From: CAYZDV01 sp964477275
Lineage (GTDB): Bacteria > Acidobacteriota > Aminicenantia > Aminicenantales > Aminicenantaceae
Direction: 5' to 3'
DNA: 20,776 nt
NCBI GenBank assembly: GCA_964477275.1
Contig: CAYZDV010000026.1
Span: 1-20,776 of the forward strand
Position 1 is the stretch's first letter; each line of letters starts with the position of its first letter. Shown here in pieces: positions 1-6,415 of this stretch. Below the pieces are notes generated by a model, which was given only the letters and a program-made list of their open reading frames with translations, was not told the DNA's origin and searched no databases. The translations under genes were made by a program, and so were the position numbers.

Positions 1-13
1 AAGATGCTTATTT

Positions 14-853
14 TCAGGGAAGAAAATTCGAATAGAGGTAAAAGGCGCGGAAATCCAGTCTTTTCTGACTCGCTTTTCTTGCCAGCGCCCTGAAAGGCGA
101 TCTGTAATCAAAGAGGGACGACCTGAAAAGGATAAACGCTCCGGCTTTGAGCAGGTCGCTGAGAAAAACAGGATCGAGCCCCTTTTCCACGTGGAGAACA
201 AGCTTTAATCCCTGAGAAAGAGCCGGTTTCAACATGTCCAGGACCAGCTTGTTGTCTTCAACATCCGGGAGGCTGCGGTCGGTGAGATGAAGCCATACAC
301 CGTGCGGGCTCAGCTCATTCAGGGAATTGGTCAGGGTCCGATAGTGATAATAGACGAGCCCGCTTCCGCCCCGCCGACAGTAAAAAGCCAGCTCACAGAG
401 TGCCTGGACATCCCTTTCCTGCTCCCTGTCCGTCAGGTAAAAGCAGGCGCCGGCTTCGGCCAGGCCGCGAAGAGCGGAAAAAGAAAGGGCTGTTTCCCCG
501 GTTTCTGACGTCAGAGGACCATAATGAAAATAAGCCAGGTGAGACCTGCCTCTCCGACAGGCTCCGGTCAAAAGGGTCAGTTCAAAAAAATCGGAACGGG
601 CCTCATCCGACGTGTAGAGGTCTGCCCCGGCCTCGGCGAGCCACTCGAGGCTGGCGCTGTCCATGAGGCCGGAGTCGATCAGGCGAAACCGGAATCCTCT
701 TTTCCGGCAGAGCTTCACCGCGTCCAGCAGCGCCGGGAAACCATACTGGTCGTCCCTGACCGTGATGTCCAAACCCTGTTCCACCTGTGACAGAAGTTCG
801 AAAGCTCTGGCCGGGGATTCAGGCCCTTCGTCTTTCCTCTTCTCGTCTTCCAT
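14..853 (-). CDS. Unrecognised protein of tandem alpha/beta-like repeats
   Basis: I do not recognise a family. The 279-residue product has no signal peptide or membrane segment and is probably cytoplasmic. It shows an internal repeat of about 50-60 residues, with copies at roughly 38-87, 88-147, 148-200 and 201-252 and a partial copy at 253-279. Each unit has a helix-like stretch, then a hydrophobic strand (for example HLAYFHYGPL and GLVYYHYRTL), a second helix, and a strand close to AGAxLYxTD or AGAxxYLTD. This alternation could form a beta/alpha barrel or solenoid, which is inference. The gene is complete, with an ATG start at 853 and a TGA stop at 14-16. It is divergent from queC and has its own promoter-like site at 964-991. 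No catalytic residues could be assigned. Confidence 0.75.
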   Translation of the reverse strand: MEDEKRKDEGPESPARAFELLSQVEQGLDITVRDDQYGFPALLDAVKLCRKRGFRFRLIDSGLMDSASLEWLAEAGADLYTSDEARSDFFELTLLTGACRRGRSHLAYFHYGPLTSETGETALSFSALRGLAEAGACFYLTDREQERDVQALCELAFYCRRGGSGLVYYHYRTLTNSLNELSPHGVWLHLTDRSLPDVEDNKLVLDMLKPALSQGLKLVLHVEKGLDPVFLSDLLKAGAFILFRSSLFDYRSPFRALARKASQKRLDFRAFYLYSNFLP

Positions 854-893
854 TTCTCTCTCTGCTCTCTCCCGTGAAACGGTTTTCCTCTCC

Positions 894-914
894 AGGCCCC
901 TGAAAAAGGGGCTT
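894..914. other. GC-rich hairpin in the divergent leader
   Basis: AGGCCCCT (894-901) and AGGGGCTT (907-914) pair over eight positions, including one G-T pair, around a five-base loop. It lies 41-61 bases upstream of the minus-strand start at 853, inside the predicted leader. No T-run follows on either strand, so it does not look like an intrinsic terminator. Its role is unknown. Confidence 0.4.
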
Positions 915-963
915 CACACAGGTCCTGAGGGTGCCCCGGAAACCTGCCCCTCGAGCCTCGAAA

Positions 964-991
964 CTTATACCATCAGCCGAGGCCGTGTCAA
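964..991 (-). promoter_or_regulatory. Sigma70-type promoter for the repeat protein
   Basis: Read on the minus strand there is a perfect TTGACA (986-991), a 16-base spacer and TATAAG (964-969, five of six to consensus). Transcription would start near 957, leaving a leader of about 100 bases. That leader contains the hairpin at 894-914. Confidence 0.6.
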
Positions 992-1013
992 GCTGAACAG
1001 AAAACGCTTTGTC

Positions 1014-1042
1014 TTGCAAAAAAAAACCTTATCTTTTATCAT
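1014..1042 (+). promoter_or_regulatory. Candidate promoter of queC-queD-queE
   Basis: TTGCAA (1014-1019, four of six), a 17-base spacer and TATCAT (1037-1042, five of six). The implied start of transcription near 1049 is almost on top of the ATG at 1051, giving a leaderless or near-leaderless message, or a leader of about 14 bases if ATG 1063 is used. Confidence 0.4.
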
Positions 1043-1050
1043 CAGGCTGA

Positions 1051-1764
1051 ATGTCGCCGCAAATGAAACACAGCCTCGTCCTTTTCTCCGGCGGAATCGA
1101 TTCGACGACTGCGCTCTACTGGACCCTCAGTCAACGTCAATACGAAAAAGTGAGTGCCCTGACTTTCGATTACGGCCAGCGCCACCGAATCGAGGTCACC
1201 ATGGCCCGCCAGATCACCCGGAACCTGGGCGTTGCGCAGAAAATTCTTGAGGTCAACCTCAACCAGATCGGCGGGTCTTCCCTTACCGATCCCAAACTTC
1301 CCCTGCCGCGGTACGAGAAAGCCGGGAAAATCGAATCTGAACTGCCCTTGACCTATGTCCCTTTCCGAAACGGCATCTTTCTCGCCCTGGCGGCTGCCTG
1401 GGCTGAAGTGGCGGGAATCAAAGACATCATCTGCGGTTTTCATGTCCTTGACTCTCCCGACTATCCCGACACCCACGGCCAGTTTGTGCTGTCCATGGAG
1501 GAAGCCATCAACCAGGGAACCCGGTTCTCCGCTGACCAGGACCGCCTGCAGATTCTGGCTCCTTTTGTCAAGATGAAGAAAGCCGAGATAATCCGGCAGG
1601 GCCTTTCCATGGGCGCTGATTATTCCTACTCCCTCTCCTGCTATGCCGGAGAAGAAATTCCCTGCCGGAAATGCTCTTCCTGCCTTCTGCGTCAGAGGGC
1701 ATGGGAAGAAGTCGGCGAGGAAGACCACCTCCTCCTGAGGTTAAGGAAAGAGGGGAAACTATGA
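1051..1764 (+). CDS. queC: 7-cyano-7-deazaguanine (preQ0) synthase QueC
   Basis: QueC converts 7-carboxy-7-deazaguanine to preQ0 using ATP and ammonia, the third committed step of queuosine biosynthesis. The product (237 residues, normal length) has the PP-loop ATP-binding motif SGGIDST at residues 13-19. Near the C terminus is the zinc-binding set Cys197, Cys205, Cys208 and Cys211 (CxxxxxxxCxxCxxC), the family signature. Two starts are possible. ATG 1051 is given here; ATG 1063 would begin MKHSLVLFSGG, closer to the usual QueC N terminus. Neither has a strong Shine-Dalgarno sequence. The stop overlaps the queD start in an ATGA junction, so translation is probably coupled. First gene of queC-queD-queE. 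Confidence 0.95.
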   Translation: MSPQMKHSLVLFSGGIDSTTALYWTLSQRQYEKVSALTFDYGQRHRIEVTMARQITRNLGVAQKILEVNLNQIGGSSLTDPKLPLPRYEKAGKIESELPLTYVPFRNGIFLALAAAWAEVAGIKDIICGFHVLDSPDYPDTHGQFVLSMEEAINQGTRFSADQDRLQILAPFVKMKKAEIIRQGLSMGADYSYSLSCYAGEEIPCRKCSSCLLRQRAWEEVGEEDHLLLRLRKEGKL

Positions 1765-2108
1765 GCTGGCGCTTGAAGGTCAAAGACAGGTTTCAGGCCG
1801 CTCATTTCCTGAAAGAATACAGGGGAAAATGCGAGCGGCTTCACGGCCACACTTTCCAGGTCGAGGTGGAGGTGGAAACCAGGAAACTCGACGGAACCGG
1901 AATCGGAATCGATTTCATGGAAATCAAAAAAAAGCTCTCAGACATCCTCCCCGACCACCGGCTGCTCAACGAAGTCTACGATTTCAACCCTTCGGCTGAA
2001 AACCTGGCGCGTCATTTTTTCACCGAGATGAAGAAGCACTTCCCGGTCAAGAAAGTGACGGTCTGGGAATCGGAAGATGCCTCAGCCACATACCTTGAGG
2101 ATCACTGA
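1761..2108 (+). CDS. queD: 6-carboxytetrahydropterin synthase QueD
   Basis: QueD converts dihydroneopterin triphosphate to 6-carboxy-5,6,7,8-tetrahydropterin, the first step after GTP cyclohydrolase in the preQ0 branch. The 115-residue product is a single 6-pyruvoyltetrahydropterin synthase-like domain. Zinc ligands His15, His28 and His30 are in place (AAHFL and LHGH), as is the catalytic Cys24 (RGKCERLHGH). The WESEDASA stretch near the C terminus carries the usual substrate-binding glutamate. The start is ATG 1761, overlapping the queC stop in ATGA. Its 3' end overlaps queE by 32 bases, which points to tight translational coupling. The GTP cyclohydrolase supplying the substrate is not in the window. 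Confidence 0.95.
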   Translation: MSWRLKVKDRFQAAHFLKEYRGKCERLHGHTFQVEVEVETRKLDGTGIGIDFMEIKKKLSDILPDHRLLNEVYDFNPSAENLARHFFTEMKKHFPVKKVTVWESEDASATYLEDH

Positions 2109-2706
2109 AATCTTTCCCTCCATCCAGGGTGAAGGCCTCAGGCAGGGAGAGGCCACGATTTTCATCCGCCTTTCCGGCTGCAACCTGAGGTGTCCTTTCT
2201 GCGATACCAAGTCCGCCTGGGAAGGGGGAAAAGAATTTTCGCTGCCCCGGATTCTGGAAAAAGTTCAGAAGCTGAGCCGCCGGTTTCCGGCACGATGGGT
2301 GTGCCTCACCGGCGGCGAGCCCCTTCTCCAGAGAATCGAGCCCCTGGCCGCTGCGCTCAAGAAGGGAGGCTTCAAGGTCCAGGTCGAGACCAATGCCACC
2401 CTCTACCGGCCGCTGACAGCCGACTGGTATTCCATCTCCCCGAAACCCGATGACTATTTCTATCAGCCCGAGTACAAAACACAGGCAAAGGAAGTCAAGC
2501 TCATCGTCACTCGTGGCCTTGACCTCCGAACGGTCCGCCGCCTGAGAAGAGAATTTCCAGAAGTAACCCCCCTCCTTCTCCAGCCCCAATCCAACAGGAC
2601 GTGGAGCATGGCCCGGGCTGTCTCTCTTTTGAGGGAGGCGTCGAGAGCTGGCCTGAAAAACATCAGGATTTCCATCCAGCTCCATAAAGTCTATGGCCTC
2701 CGTTAG
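2077..2706 (+). CDS. queE: 7-carboxy-7-deazaguanine synthase QueE (radical SAM)
   Basis: QueE is a radical SAM enzyme that contracts the ring of 6-carboxytetrahydropterin to form 7-carboxy-7-deazaguanine. The N terminus carries the family signature IFPSIQGEG, followed by the cluster motif C35-NLR-C39-PF-C42 with the canonical CxxxCxxC spacing. The SAM-binding TGGEPLLQ follows. At 209 residues it is slightly short but within range. The chosen start, ATG 2077, lies 32 bases inside queD; a later TTG at 2095 is possible but would leave a very short lead into the QueE motif. This is the last gene of the operon. The next 187 bases (2707-2893) contain no gene I can support. Confidence 0.95.
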   Translation: MPQPHTLRITEIFPSIQGEGLRQGEATIFIRLSGCNLRCPFCDTKSAWEGGKEFSLPRILEKVQKLSRRFPARWVCLTGGEPLLQRIEPLAAALKKGGFKVQVETNATLYRPLTADWYSISPKPDDYFYQPEYKTQAKEVKLIVTRGLDLRTVRRLRREFPEVTPLLLQPQSNRTWSMARAVSLLREASRAGLKNIRISIQLHKVYGLR

Positions 2707-2760
2707 GCAAGGCCAACTCGGAACGGCAACTCAGGACTCTTTACTCCTTAGCGATGTAAA

Positions 2761-2776
2761 GCCGAACATCTTCGGC
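2761..2776. other. Small hairpin between convergent queE and transporter
   Basis: GCCGAA (2761-2766) and TTCGGC (2771-2776) pair perfectly around CATC. On the minus strand it is followed by TTTAC only, so it is at best a weak terminator for the transporter transcript. Nothing else was recognised in 2707-2893. Confidence 0.3.
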
Positions 2777-2893
2777 GGTTCGGGTCTCCTCGCTCCCCCT
2801 CTCGGCCGCTACCGCCCTCAGGGCTGACCACCTTTCCTGTTACGGCTGCACAAGACCCGCCTCTCGCTTCAATATCTCCTGTCCATGTTCCAT

Positions 2894-3823
2894 CTATCCC
2901 CTCTGAGTGAGAGTCTTCAATCGCTCGAAGTGCCGGTAGCCCAGCCGGGTGAGATAGACACCGCCGAAGATGATCAATGCGCCGGCCGCCTTCAAGAGGG
3001 TGATCCGTTCGGCGAGAAAAAGATAGGCTATCAAGACGGCAAAGATGGGGGTCAGGTAGCCGTAAACGGCTGTCTTGCTGTTTCCCACCCGCTTGACGGA
3101 AGCGTACCAGACCACATAAGAGATGGAGATGGCAAAAATGGCGGAGAAGAGAAGACCTGCCCAGCTTTGAAAAGAGACTTCCTTCCAGGGAATGCGCAGG
3201 ATGTCCTTCAGGCAGAAGGGAAGATAAAACACGGTACCCACGGCCAGGGTGATGGAGGTCCACTTCAGGGGAGAGATCCTCTGAAGCTGCGGTCTGGAAA
3301 AAACCGTATAGACAGCCCAGAAGAGGTTGCCGGCGAAGATCATCAAATCTCCCCTCAGGTCGGGCGAGGTCAAACGAAAAGCTTCGGCCGGCCTGGCGAT
3401 GATGAAGTAAAACCCGAGGAAGGAGATAAAAATTCCCAGCCATCCGGCCCAGTGGATTTTTTCGTGCTTCAATACCGTGCTCAGAATGGCAACGAAGACA
3501 GGCGTCAGGGCCATGATGATGGAGGTGTTGGAGACGGTTGTCTGATTCAGGCCGTGGATGAAGAGGAGCTGGTAAGAGGTATGGCCGATGAGCCCCAGCA
3601 CAATGGCCTTTCTCCAGTCGGCCCTGCGCATCAAAAAGCTTTCTTTTCTCATCAGAAGCACAAGAACAAGAGCGAGCGAGGCGATAAAAAGCCGGATGCC
3701 GTTGAACCCCTGGGGAGTGAGTTCGCGGAGGGAGAGCTTGATGACGGTGAAGTTGACGCCCCAGACAATCACCGCCAGGAGCATGAAGATGTCGGTGGTT
3801 CCGATTCCTTTATTCTCTTCCAT
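2894..3823 (-). CDS. EamA/DMT-family membrane transporter
   Basis: The 309-residue product has about ten hydrophobic segments arranged as two related halves (roughly residues 11-145 and 158-300), the EamA duplication of the drug/metabolite transporter superfamily. Recognisable features include the first helix ending VIVWGVNFTVIK, the first-repeat stretch ALTPVFVAILS, and the second-repeat equivalent YLTPIFAVLIAYLFLAERIT. The start is ATG 3823, with a weak ribosome site. It lies 87 bases downstream of queF on the same strand with no clear terminator between, so co-transcription is plausible. Family members export or import amino acids, nucleobases, sugars and other small molecules. The substrate cannot be read from sequence. 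A role with 7-deazaguanine intermediates is inference from position only. Confidence 0.9.
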   Translation of the reverse strand: MEENKGIGTTDIFMLLAVIVWGVNFTVIKLSLRELTPQGFNGIRLFIASLALVLVLLMRKESFLMRRADWRKAIVLGLIGHTSYQLLFIHGLNQTTVSNTSIIMALTPVFVAILSTVLKHEKIHWAGWLGIFISFLGFYFIIARPAEAFRLTSPDLRGDLMIFAGNLFWAVYTVFSRPQLQRISPLKWTSITLAVGTVFYLPFCLKDILRIPWKEVSFQSWAGLLFSAIFAISISYVVWYASVKRVGNSKTAVYGYLTPIFAVLIAYLFLAERITLLKAAGALIIFGGVYLTRLGYRHFERLKTLTQRG

Positions 3824-3910
3824 GGAAACGATGAATTATATTGGATAAATTCAACGAAGGAAAGTCCACCAGGGCACAGACTGGCAACTTTTTTAAAAAA
3901 ATGAAGGGTC

Positions 3911-4306
3911 CTATCCTGAACTCTTCTCTCGAGGATAGTGCGCCTCGACCACAGACTTCATCCCACCCCTGGGGTTGAATTCACCGGTGACCACGGCCCG
4001 CACCGGGCGGCAGGCCTTGACAGCGTCTTTCAGGATTCGGTTGACGGCATTCTCGTAAAAAATACCCAGGTTTCTGTAGGCCAGCATGTACATCTTCAGC
4101 GATTTGAGCTCCAGGCAGGCCGGCCCGGGCACGTAGCGGATGGTGATTGTTCCGTGATCGGGAAGGCCGGTCTTGGGACAAAGGGAGGTGAATTCCGGAT
4201 ATTCGATCTTTATCTCGTAGTCGGAAAACTGGTTGGGAAATGTCTCGATGGCCGGAAGCTTTTCCTTCAGGCCGGCCTTCGCTTCTTTCTCGCCCATTCG
4301 CGGCAT
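3911..4306 (-). CDS. queF: NADPH-dependent preQ0 reductase QueF (type I)
   Basis: QueF reduces the nitrile of preQ0 to the aminomethyl group of preQ1, the last step before insertion into tRNA by Tgt. The 131-residue product is the short unimodular form. The nucleophilic Cys43 sits in SLCPKTGLPD, and the conserved acid Asp50 lies seven residues later, as in characterised enzymes. The NADPH-binding signature LELKSLK follows at about residues 65-71, and FYENAVNRI carries the substrate-binding glutamate. The start is ATG 4306; an internal ATG at 4297 is an alternative. It is on the opposite strand to queC-queD-queE and separated from them by the EamA transporter, so the pathway is split into two transcripts that converge. 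Confidence 0.95.
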   Translation of the reverse strand: MPRMGEKEAKAGLKEKLPAIETFPNQFSDYEIKIEYPEFTSLCPKTGLPDHGTITIRYVPGPACLELKSLKMYMLAYRNLGIFYENAVNRILKDAVKACRPVRAVVTGEFNPRGGMKSVVEAHYPREKSSG

Positions 4307-4341
4307 CGGTTTTTCTTTCGTCTTACCTGTATTCTTTTTGC

Positions 4342-4370
4342 AGTATATACCAATTCCCGGGAGATGACAA
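4342..4370 (-). promoter_or_regulatory. Sigma70-type promoter of queF and transporter
   Basis: On the minus strand: TTGTCA (4365-4370, five of six), a 17-base spacer and TATACT (4342-4347, five of six). Transcription would start near 4335, about 29 bases before the queF ATG. No riboswitch-like structure was recognised in this short leader. Confidence 0.55.
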
Positions 4371-4438
4371 TCTCAGGGGAAACGCTTTCGAAGCTTTCAG
4401 GCCGAGAGGATGGAATTGTTTTTTCTGAATGATTTCTC

Positions 4439-4467
4439 TTGACACAGGGCAGAGAGTGACATATATT
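4439..4467 (+). promoter_or_regulatory. Strong sigma70-type promoter of the Fur-family gene
   Basis: A perfect TTGACA at 4439-4444, a 17-base spacer and TATATT at 4462-4467. The predicted start near 4474 falls at the edge of the Fur box, so a bound repressor would block initiation. Confidence 0.75.
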
Positions 4468-4473
4468 ATTATT

Positions 4474-4492
4474 GAAAATGGTTTTCATTATC
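4474..4492. promoter_or_regulatory. Fur box (metal-responsive operator)
   Basis: GAAAATGGTTTTCATTATC matches the classical 19-base Fur consensus (GATAATGATAATCATTATC) at 15 of 19 positions. It also contains the perfect inverted repeat TGAAAA/TTTTCA (4473-4487). It overlaps the expected transcription start of the downstream Fur-family gene, which indicates autoregulation and possible control of the genes after it. Confidence 0.75.
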
Positions 4493-4508
4493 ATTAAAAG
4501 AGGAGAAT

Positions 4509-4955
4509 ATGCACGGTCCTCATAAATGGCGGCACAGGTTTCGAGAGCACGTGACGCGCTGGACCATGCCCCGGGAAGCCATCCTCGGCCTTTTCAGTCA
4601 GACTTCCAGACACATGACGGCCAAGGAAGTCTATGCGGACCTGTTCAAGATGTACCCGGGAATCGGGCTGGCCACCGTCTATCGGACTCTGGACCTGCTG
4701 GTCCGCGCCGGCCTTCTCAACCGCTTCACATCCGGAGACGGGCAGAACCGATACGAGTTCAAGGCCGGAGAGAAAAAAGAGCACCACCATCACCTGACCT
4801 GCCTCCAGTGCGGGAAGGTCATCGACTACAGCGATTTTATGGAAGAGGAGATGGAACTGGTGAAGAAGACCCAGGAGGCTCTCTCCAAAAGACACCGCTT
4901 CCGTCTCCTGGGTCACAACATCGAATTCTATGGATTATGCGAAAAATGCCAGTAA
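4509..4955 (+). CDS. Fur-family metal-dependent transcriptional regulator
   Basis: A 148-residue protein of normal Fur length. Residues about 15-85 form the winged helix, with the recognition helix in ATVYRTLDLLVRAG. The C-terminal dimer domain has the histidine cluster EHHHHLTC at 91-98 and two CxxC pairs (Cys98/Cys101 and Cys144/Cys147) that form the structural zinc site. The start is ATG 4509 after AGAGGAG. The promoter and Fur box directly upstream suggest it represses itself. A Fur (iron) assignment is favoured by the operator sequence; PerR or Zur cannot be excluded from the protein alone. It is followed after 37 bases by two DUF5320-like genes and the NifX-like gene, suggesting a metal-responsive unit. 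Confidence 0.9.
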   Translation: MHGPHKWRHRFREHVTRWTMPREAILGLFSQTSRHMTAKEVYADLFKMYPGIGLATVYRTLDLLVRAGLLNRFTSGDGQNRYEFKAGEKKEHHHHLTCLQCGKVIDYSDFMEEEMELVKKTQEALSKRHRFRLLGHNIEFYGLCEKCQ

Positions 4956-4992
4956 TTGAACTAAAAAATTTCGAGATGAGGAGGTGAACGAG

Positions 4993-5346
4993 ATGCCGAG
5001 AGGAGACAGAACAGGACCGTGGGGACTTGGCCCCATGACCGGACGAAGAATGGGGTATTGCGCGGGATATCCCGGCCCGGGCTTCCTCTCTCCCGGTCCC
5101 GGCTTTGGTTACGGCCGAGGATTCGGGTTGGGCAGAGGCATGGGATACGGCCGTGGCCGCGGCTGGCGGCGTGCTGGATTCGGCCCCTTCTGGGGTTATC
5201 CTTATCCACCGGCGGCGCCGTTCGGTTATCCCTATGGAAGCCCTTTCGGATATCCGGCCCCCTTCCCTGGATTCCCCTACGGAATGGGTTATGGGCCCGG
5301 ATATTCTTCAACCGAGGAGCACCCGGGCGGAAGTCGAAAAAAATAG
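4993..5346 (+). CDS. DUF5320-like Gly/Tyr/Pro-rich small protein
   Basis: The N terminus MPRGDRTGPWGLGPMTGRR, followed by MGYCAGY, is the hallmark of DUF5320-type proteins, small proteins of unknown function often found beside NifX/NifB-like and Mrp-type genes in anaerobes (family knowledge). After about residue 30 the sequence is low-complexity: first Gly/Arg/Tyr-rich runs such as GYGRGFGLGRGMGYGRGRGW, then Pro/Tyr/Phe-rich runs such as GYPYGSPFGYP. Only one cysteine is present. There is no signal peptide. The start is ATG 4993, placed after a near-perfect AGGAGGTGA (4979-4987); a GTG at 4984 overlaps that ribosome site and is unlikely. Product 117 residues. Biochemical role unknown. Confidence 0.8.
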   Translation: MPRGDRTGPWGLGPMTGRRMGYCAGYPGPGFLSPGPGFGYGRGFGLGRGMGYGRGRGWRRAGFGPFWGYPYPPAAPFGYPYGSPFGYPAPFPGFPYGMGYGPGYSSTEEHPGGSRKK

Positions 5347-5380
5347 GGCTTTGGAATTTTCCGAAACGGAGGTGAAGACA

Positions 5381-5611
5381 ATGCCTTTTGGAATGGGAAG
5401 AGGAGGTTGGTTTGCCTGGCCTTATATGGCCGAATGGATGAGGGGCTGGCATCCGTGGTTCGCGGGTCCCTGCTGGCCGCCTTTCCCTCCATTATCCAGA
5501 GAGGAGGAGGAAGCTCTGCTGGAAGGCCAGGCTAAGATGCTCGAAGAGCAGCTCGCTCAAATTCAAAAAAGACTGGAAGAGCTGAAAAAAGAGGGAAAGG
5601 ACAAAGGCTGA
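5381..5611 (+). CDS. Second small DUF5320-type protein with C-terminal coiled coil
   Basis: A 76-residue protein beginning MPFGMGRGGWFAWPYM, rich in Trp, Pro and Gly for the first 45 residues, then a strongly charged heptad-like helix from about residue 46 to the end (REEEEALLEGQAKMLEEQL and on), consistent with a short coiled coil. This layout, an aromatic/Gly head and a coiled-coil tail, is common in the DUF5320 group; I assign it by context and composition. The start is ATG 5381 with CGGAGGTGA eight bases before it; the reading frame open further upstream overlaps the preceding gene and is ignored. It lies 34 bases after the first DUF5320-like gene. The coiled-coil tail suggests oligomerisation or pairing with that neighbour, which is inference. 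Confidence 0.7.
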   Translation: MPFGMGRGGWFAWPYMAEWMRGWHPWFAGPCWPPFPPLSREEEEALLEGQAKMLEEQLAQIQKRLEELKKEGKDKG

Positions 5612-5682
5612 GCAACAGATAGCGGCGGAAGCCCGTTTCCCGAACAGTTCTTTTTTCCGGATTCGGTCAGAAGGAGTGAAAG

Positions 5683-6393
5683 ATGAAGATTGCGGTCTCC
5701 ACAGACCAGGGCTATGTATCGGCTCATTTCGGCCGCTGCCAATCCTACACGATATTCGAAGTGAAAGAGGGACAGGTTCAGAGCAGGGAAGAGGTTCCCA
5801 ATCCGGGACACCAGCCCGACTTTCTCCCTGATTTTCTGTCCAGGAAAGGCGTCCATTGCATCATCGCTGGCGGGATGGGCCCGAGAGCACAGGCGTTATT
5901 CGCCGAGAAAGACATCGAAACCGTCATCGGAGTGCAGGGACCGGTCGAGGAAGTCATCGAGAGATTCATCAAACAGGAACTCAAACCCGGGGAGGATTTA
6001 TGCGGGCACAGACACGGCGAAGGACATTCTCCCGACGCAGAGCTTCCCTGCGAACATTCCCATGCCGCAGGAGACAAAATCTGCATCACGGCCAGAGGAA
6101 AGGACCTCGAGTCCGAAGTGGACCCCAACTTCGGCCGGGCCCGCTATTTTCTGATCGTTGACCCCAGGTCCATGCGTCTGGACGCGCTCGATAACCCGAA
6201 TACCGATGCTGCCCAGGGCGCCGGTATTCGGTCTGCCCGGCTCATCTCTGACCAGAAAGTGGCCGCTGTTCTCACCGGACAGTGCGGACCCCATGCCCAG
6301 AGGGTTCTGGAATCCGCAGGGATCAAGGTGGTCTCCAACATCAGGGGACGGGTCAGGGATGCCCTCCTGAGATACACATCGGGGTCGGACTGA
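5683..6393 (+). CDS. Tandem NifX/NifB-type (dinitrogenase cofactor domain) protein
   Basis: The 236-residue product carries two copies of the dinitrogenase iron-molybdenum cofactor biosynthesis domain (NifX/NafY/VnfX type): residues about 1-98 (MKIAVSTDQGYVSAHFGRC start and the IIAGGMGPRAQALF motif) and about 132-232 (VDPNFGRARYFLIVD and LTGQCGPHAQRVLESAGIKV). The linker, about 101-134, is rich in metal-binding residues: Cys107, His109, His111, His115, Cys123, His125, His127 and Cys134. Proteins of this family bind or carry iron-sulfur or metal cofactors. No nitrogenase genes are present, so it should not be read as evidence of nitrogen fixation. The start is ATG 5683 after AGAAGGAG. Most likely in the same unit as the Fur-family and DUF5320-like genes. 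Confidence 0.9.
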   Translation: MKIAVSTDQGYVSAHFGRCQSYTIFEVKEGQVQSREEVPNPGHQPDFLPDFLSRKGVHCIIAGGMGPRAQALFAEKDIETVIGVQGPVEEVIERFIKQELKPGEDLCGHRHGEGHSPDAELPCEHSHAAGDKICITARGKDLESEVDPNFGRARYFLIVDPRSMRLDALDNPNTDAAQGAGIRSARLISDQKVAAVLTGQCGPHAQRVLESAGIKVVSNIRGRVRDALLRYTSGSD

Positions 6394-6415
6394 TGCAGGA
6401 GAAAGAAAAGAGGCG

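Noticed and set aside
854..1050. A preQ1 riboswitch upstream of queC
   Set aside because: I looked for the preQ1-I type stem with its A-rich tail and saw only a GC hairpin on the divergent side and an A-run. The predicted leader is too short to hold an aptamer.
2707..2893. A decayed gene or RNA between queE and the transporter
   Set aside because: Only two small perfect hairpins (2761-2776 and GCCCTCAGGGC at 2814-2824) were visible. No frame, T-run or RNA motif supports more.
2885..3904. A 339-codon open frame on the plus strand opposite the EamA transporter
   Set aside because: The minus strand encodes a clear ten-helix membrane protein. The plus-strand product is hydrophilic, low in recognisable features, and spans the whole shadow of that gene.
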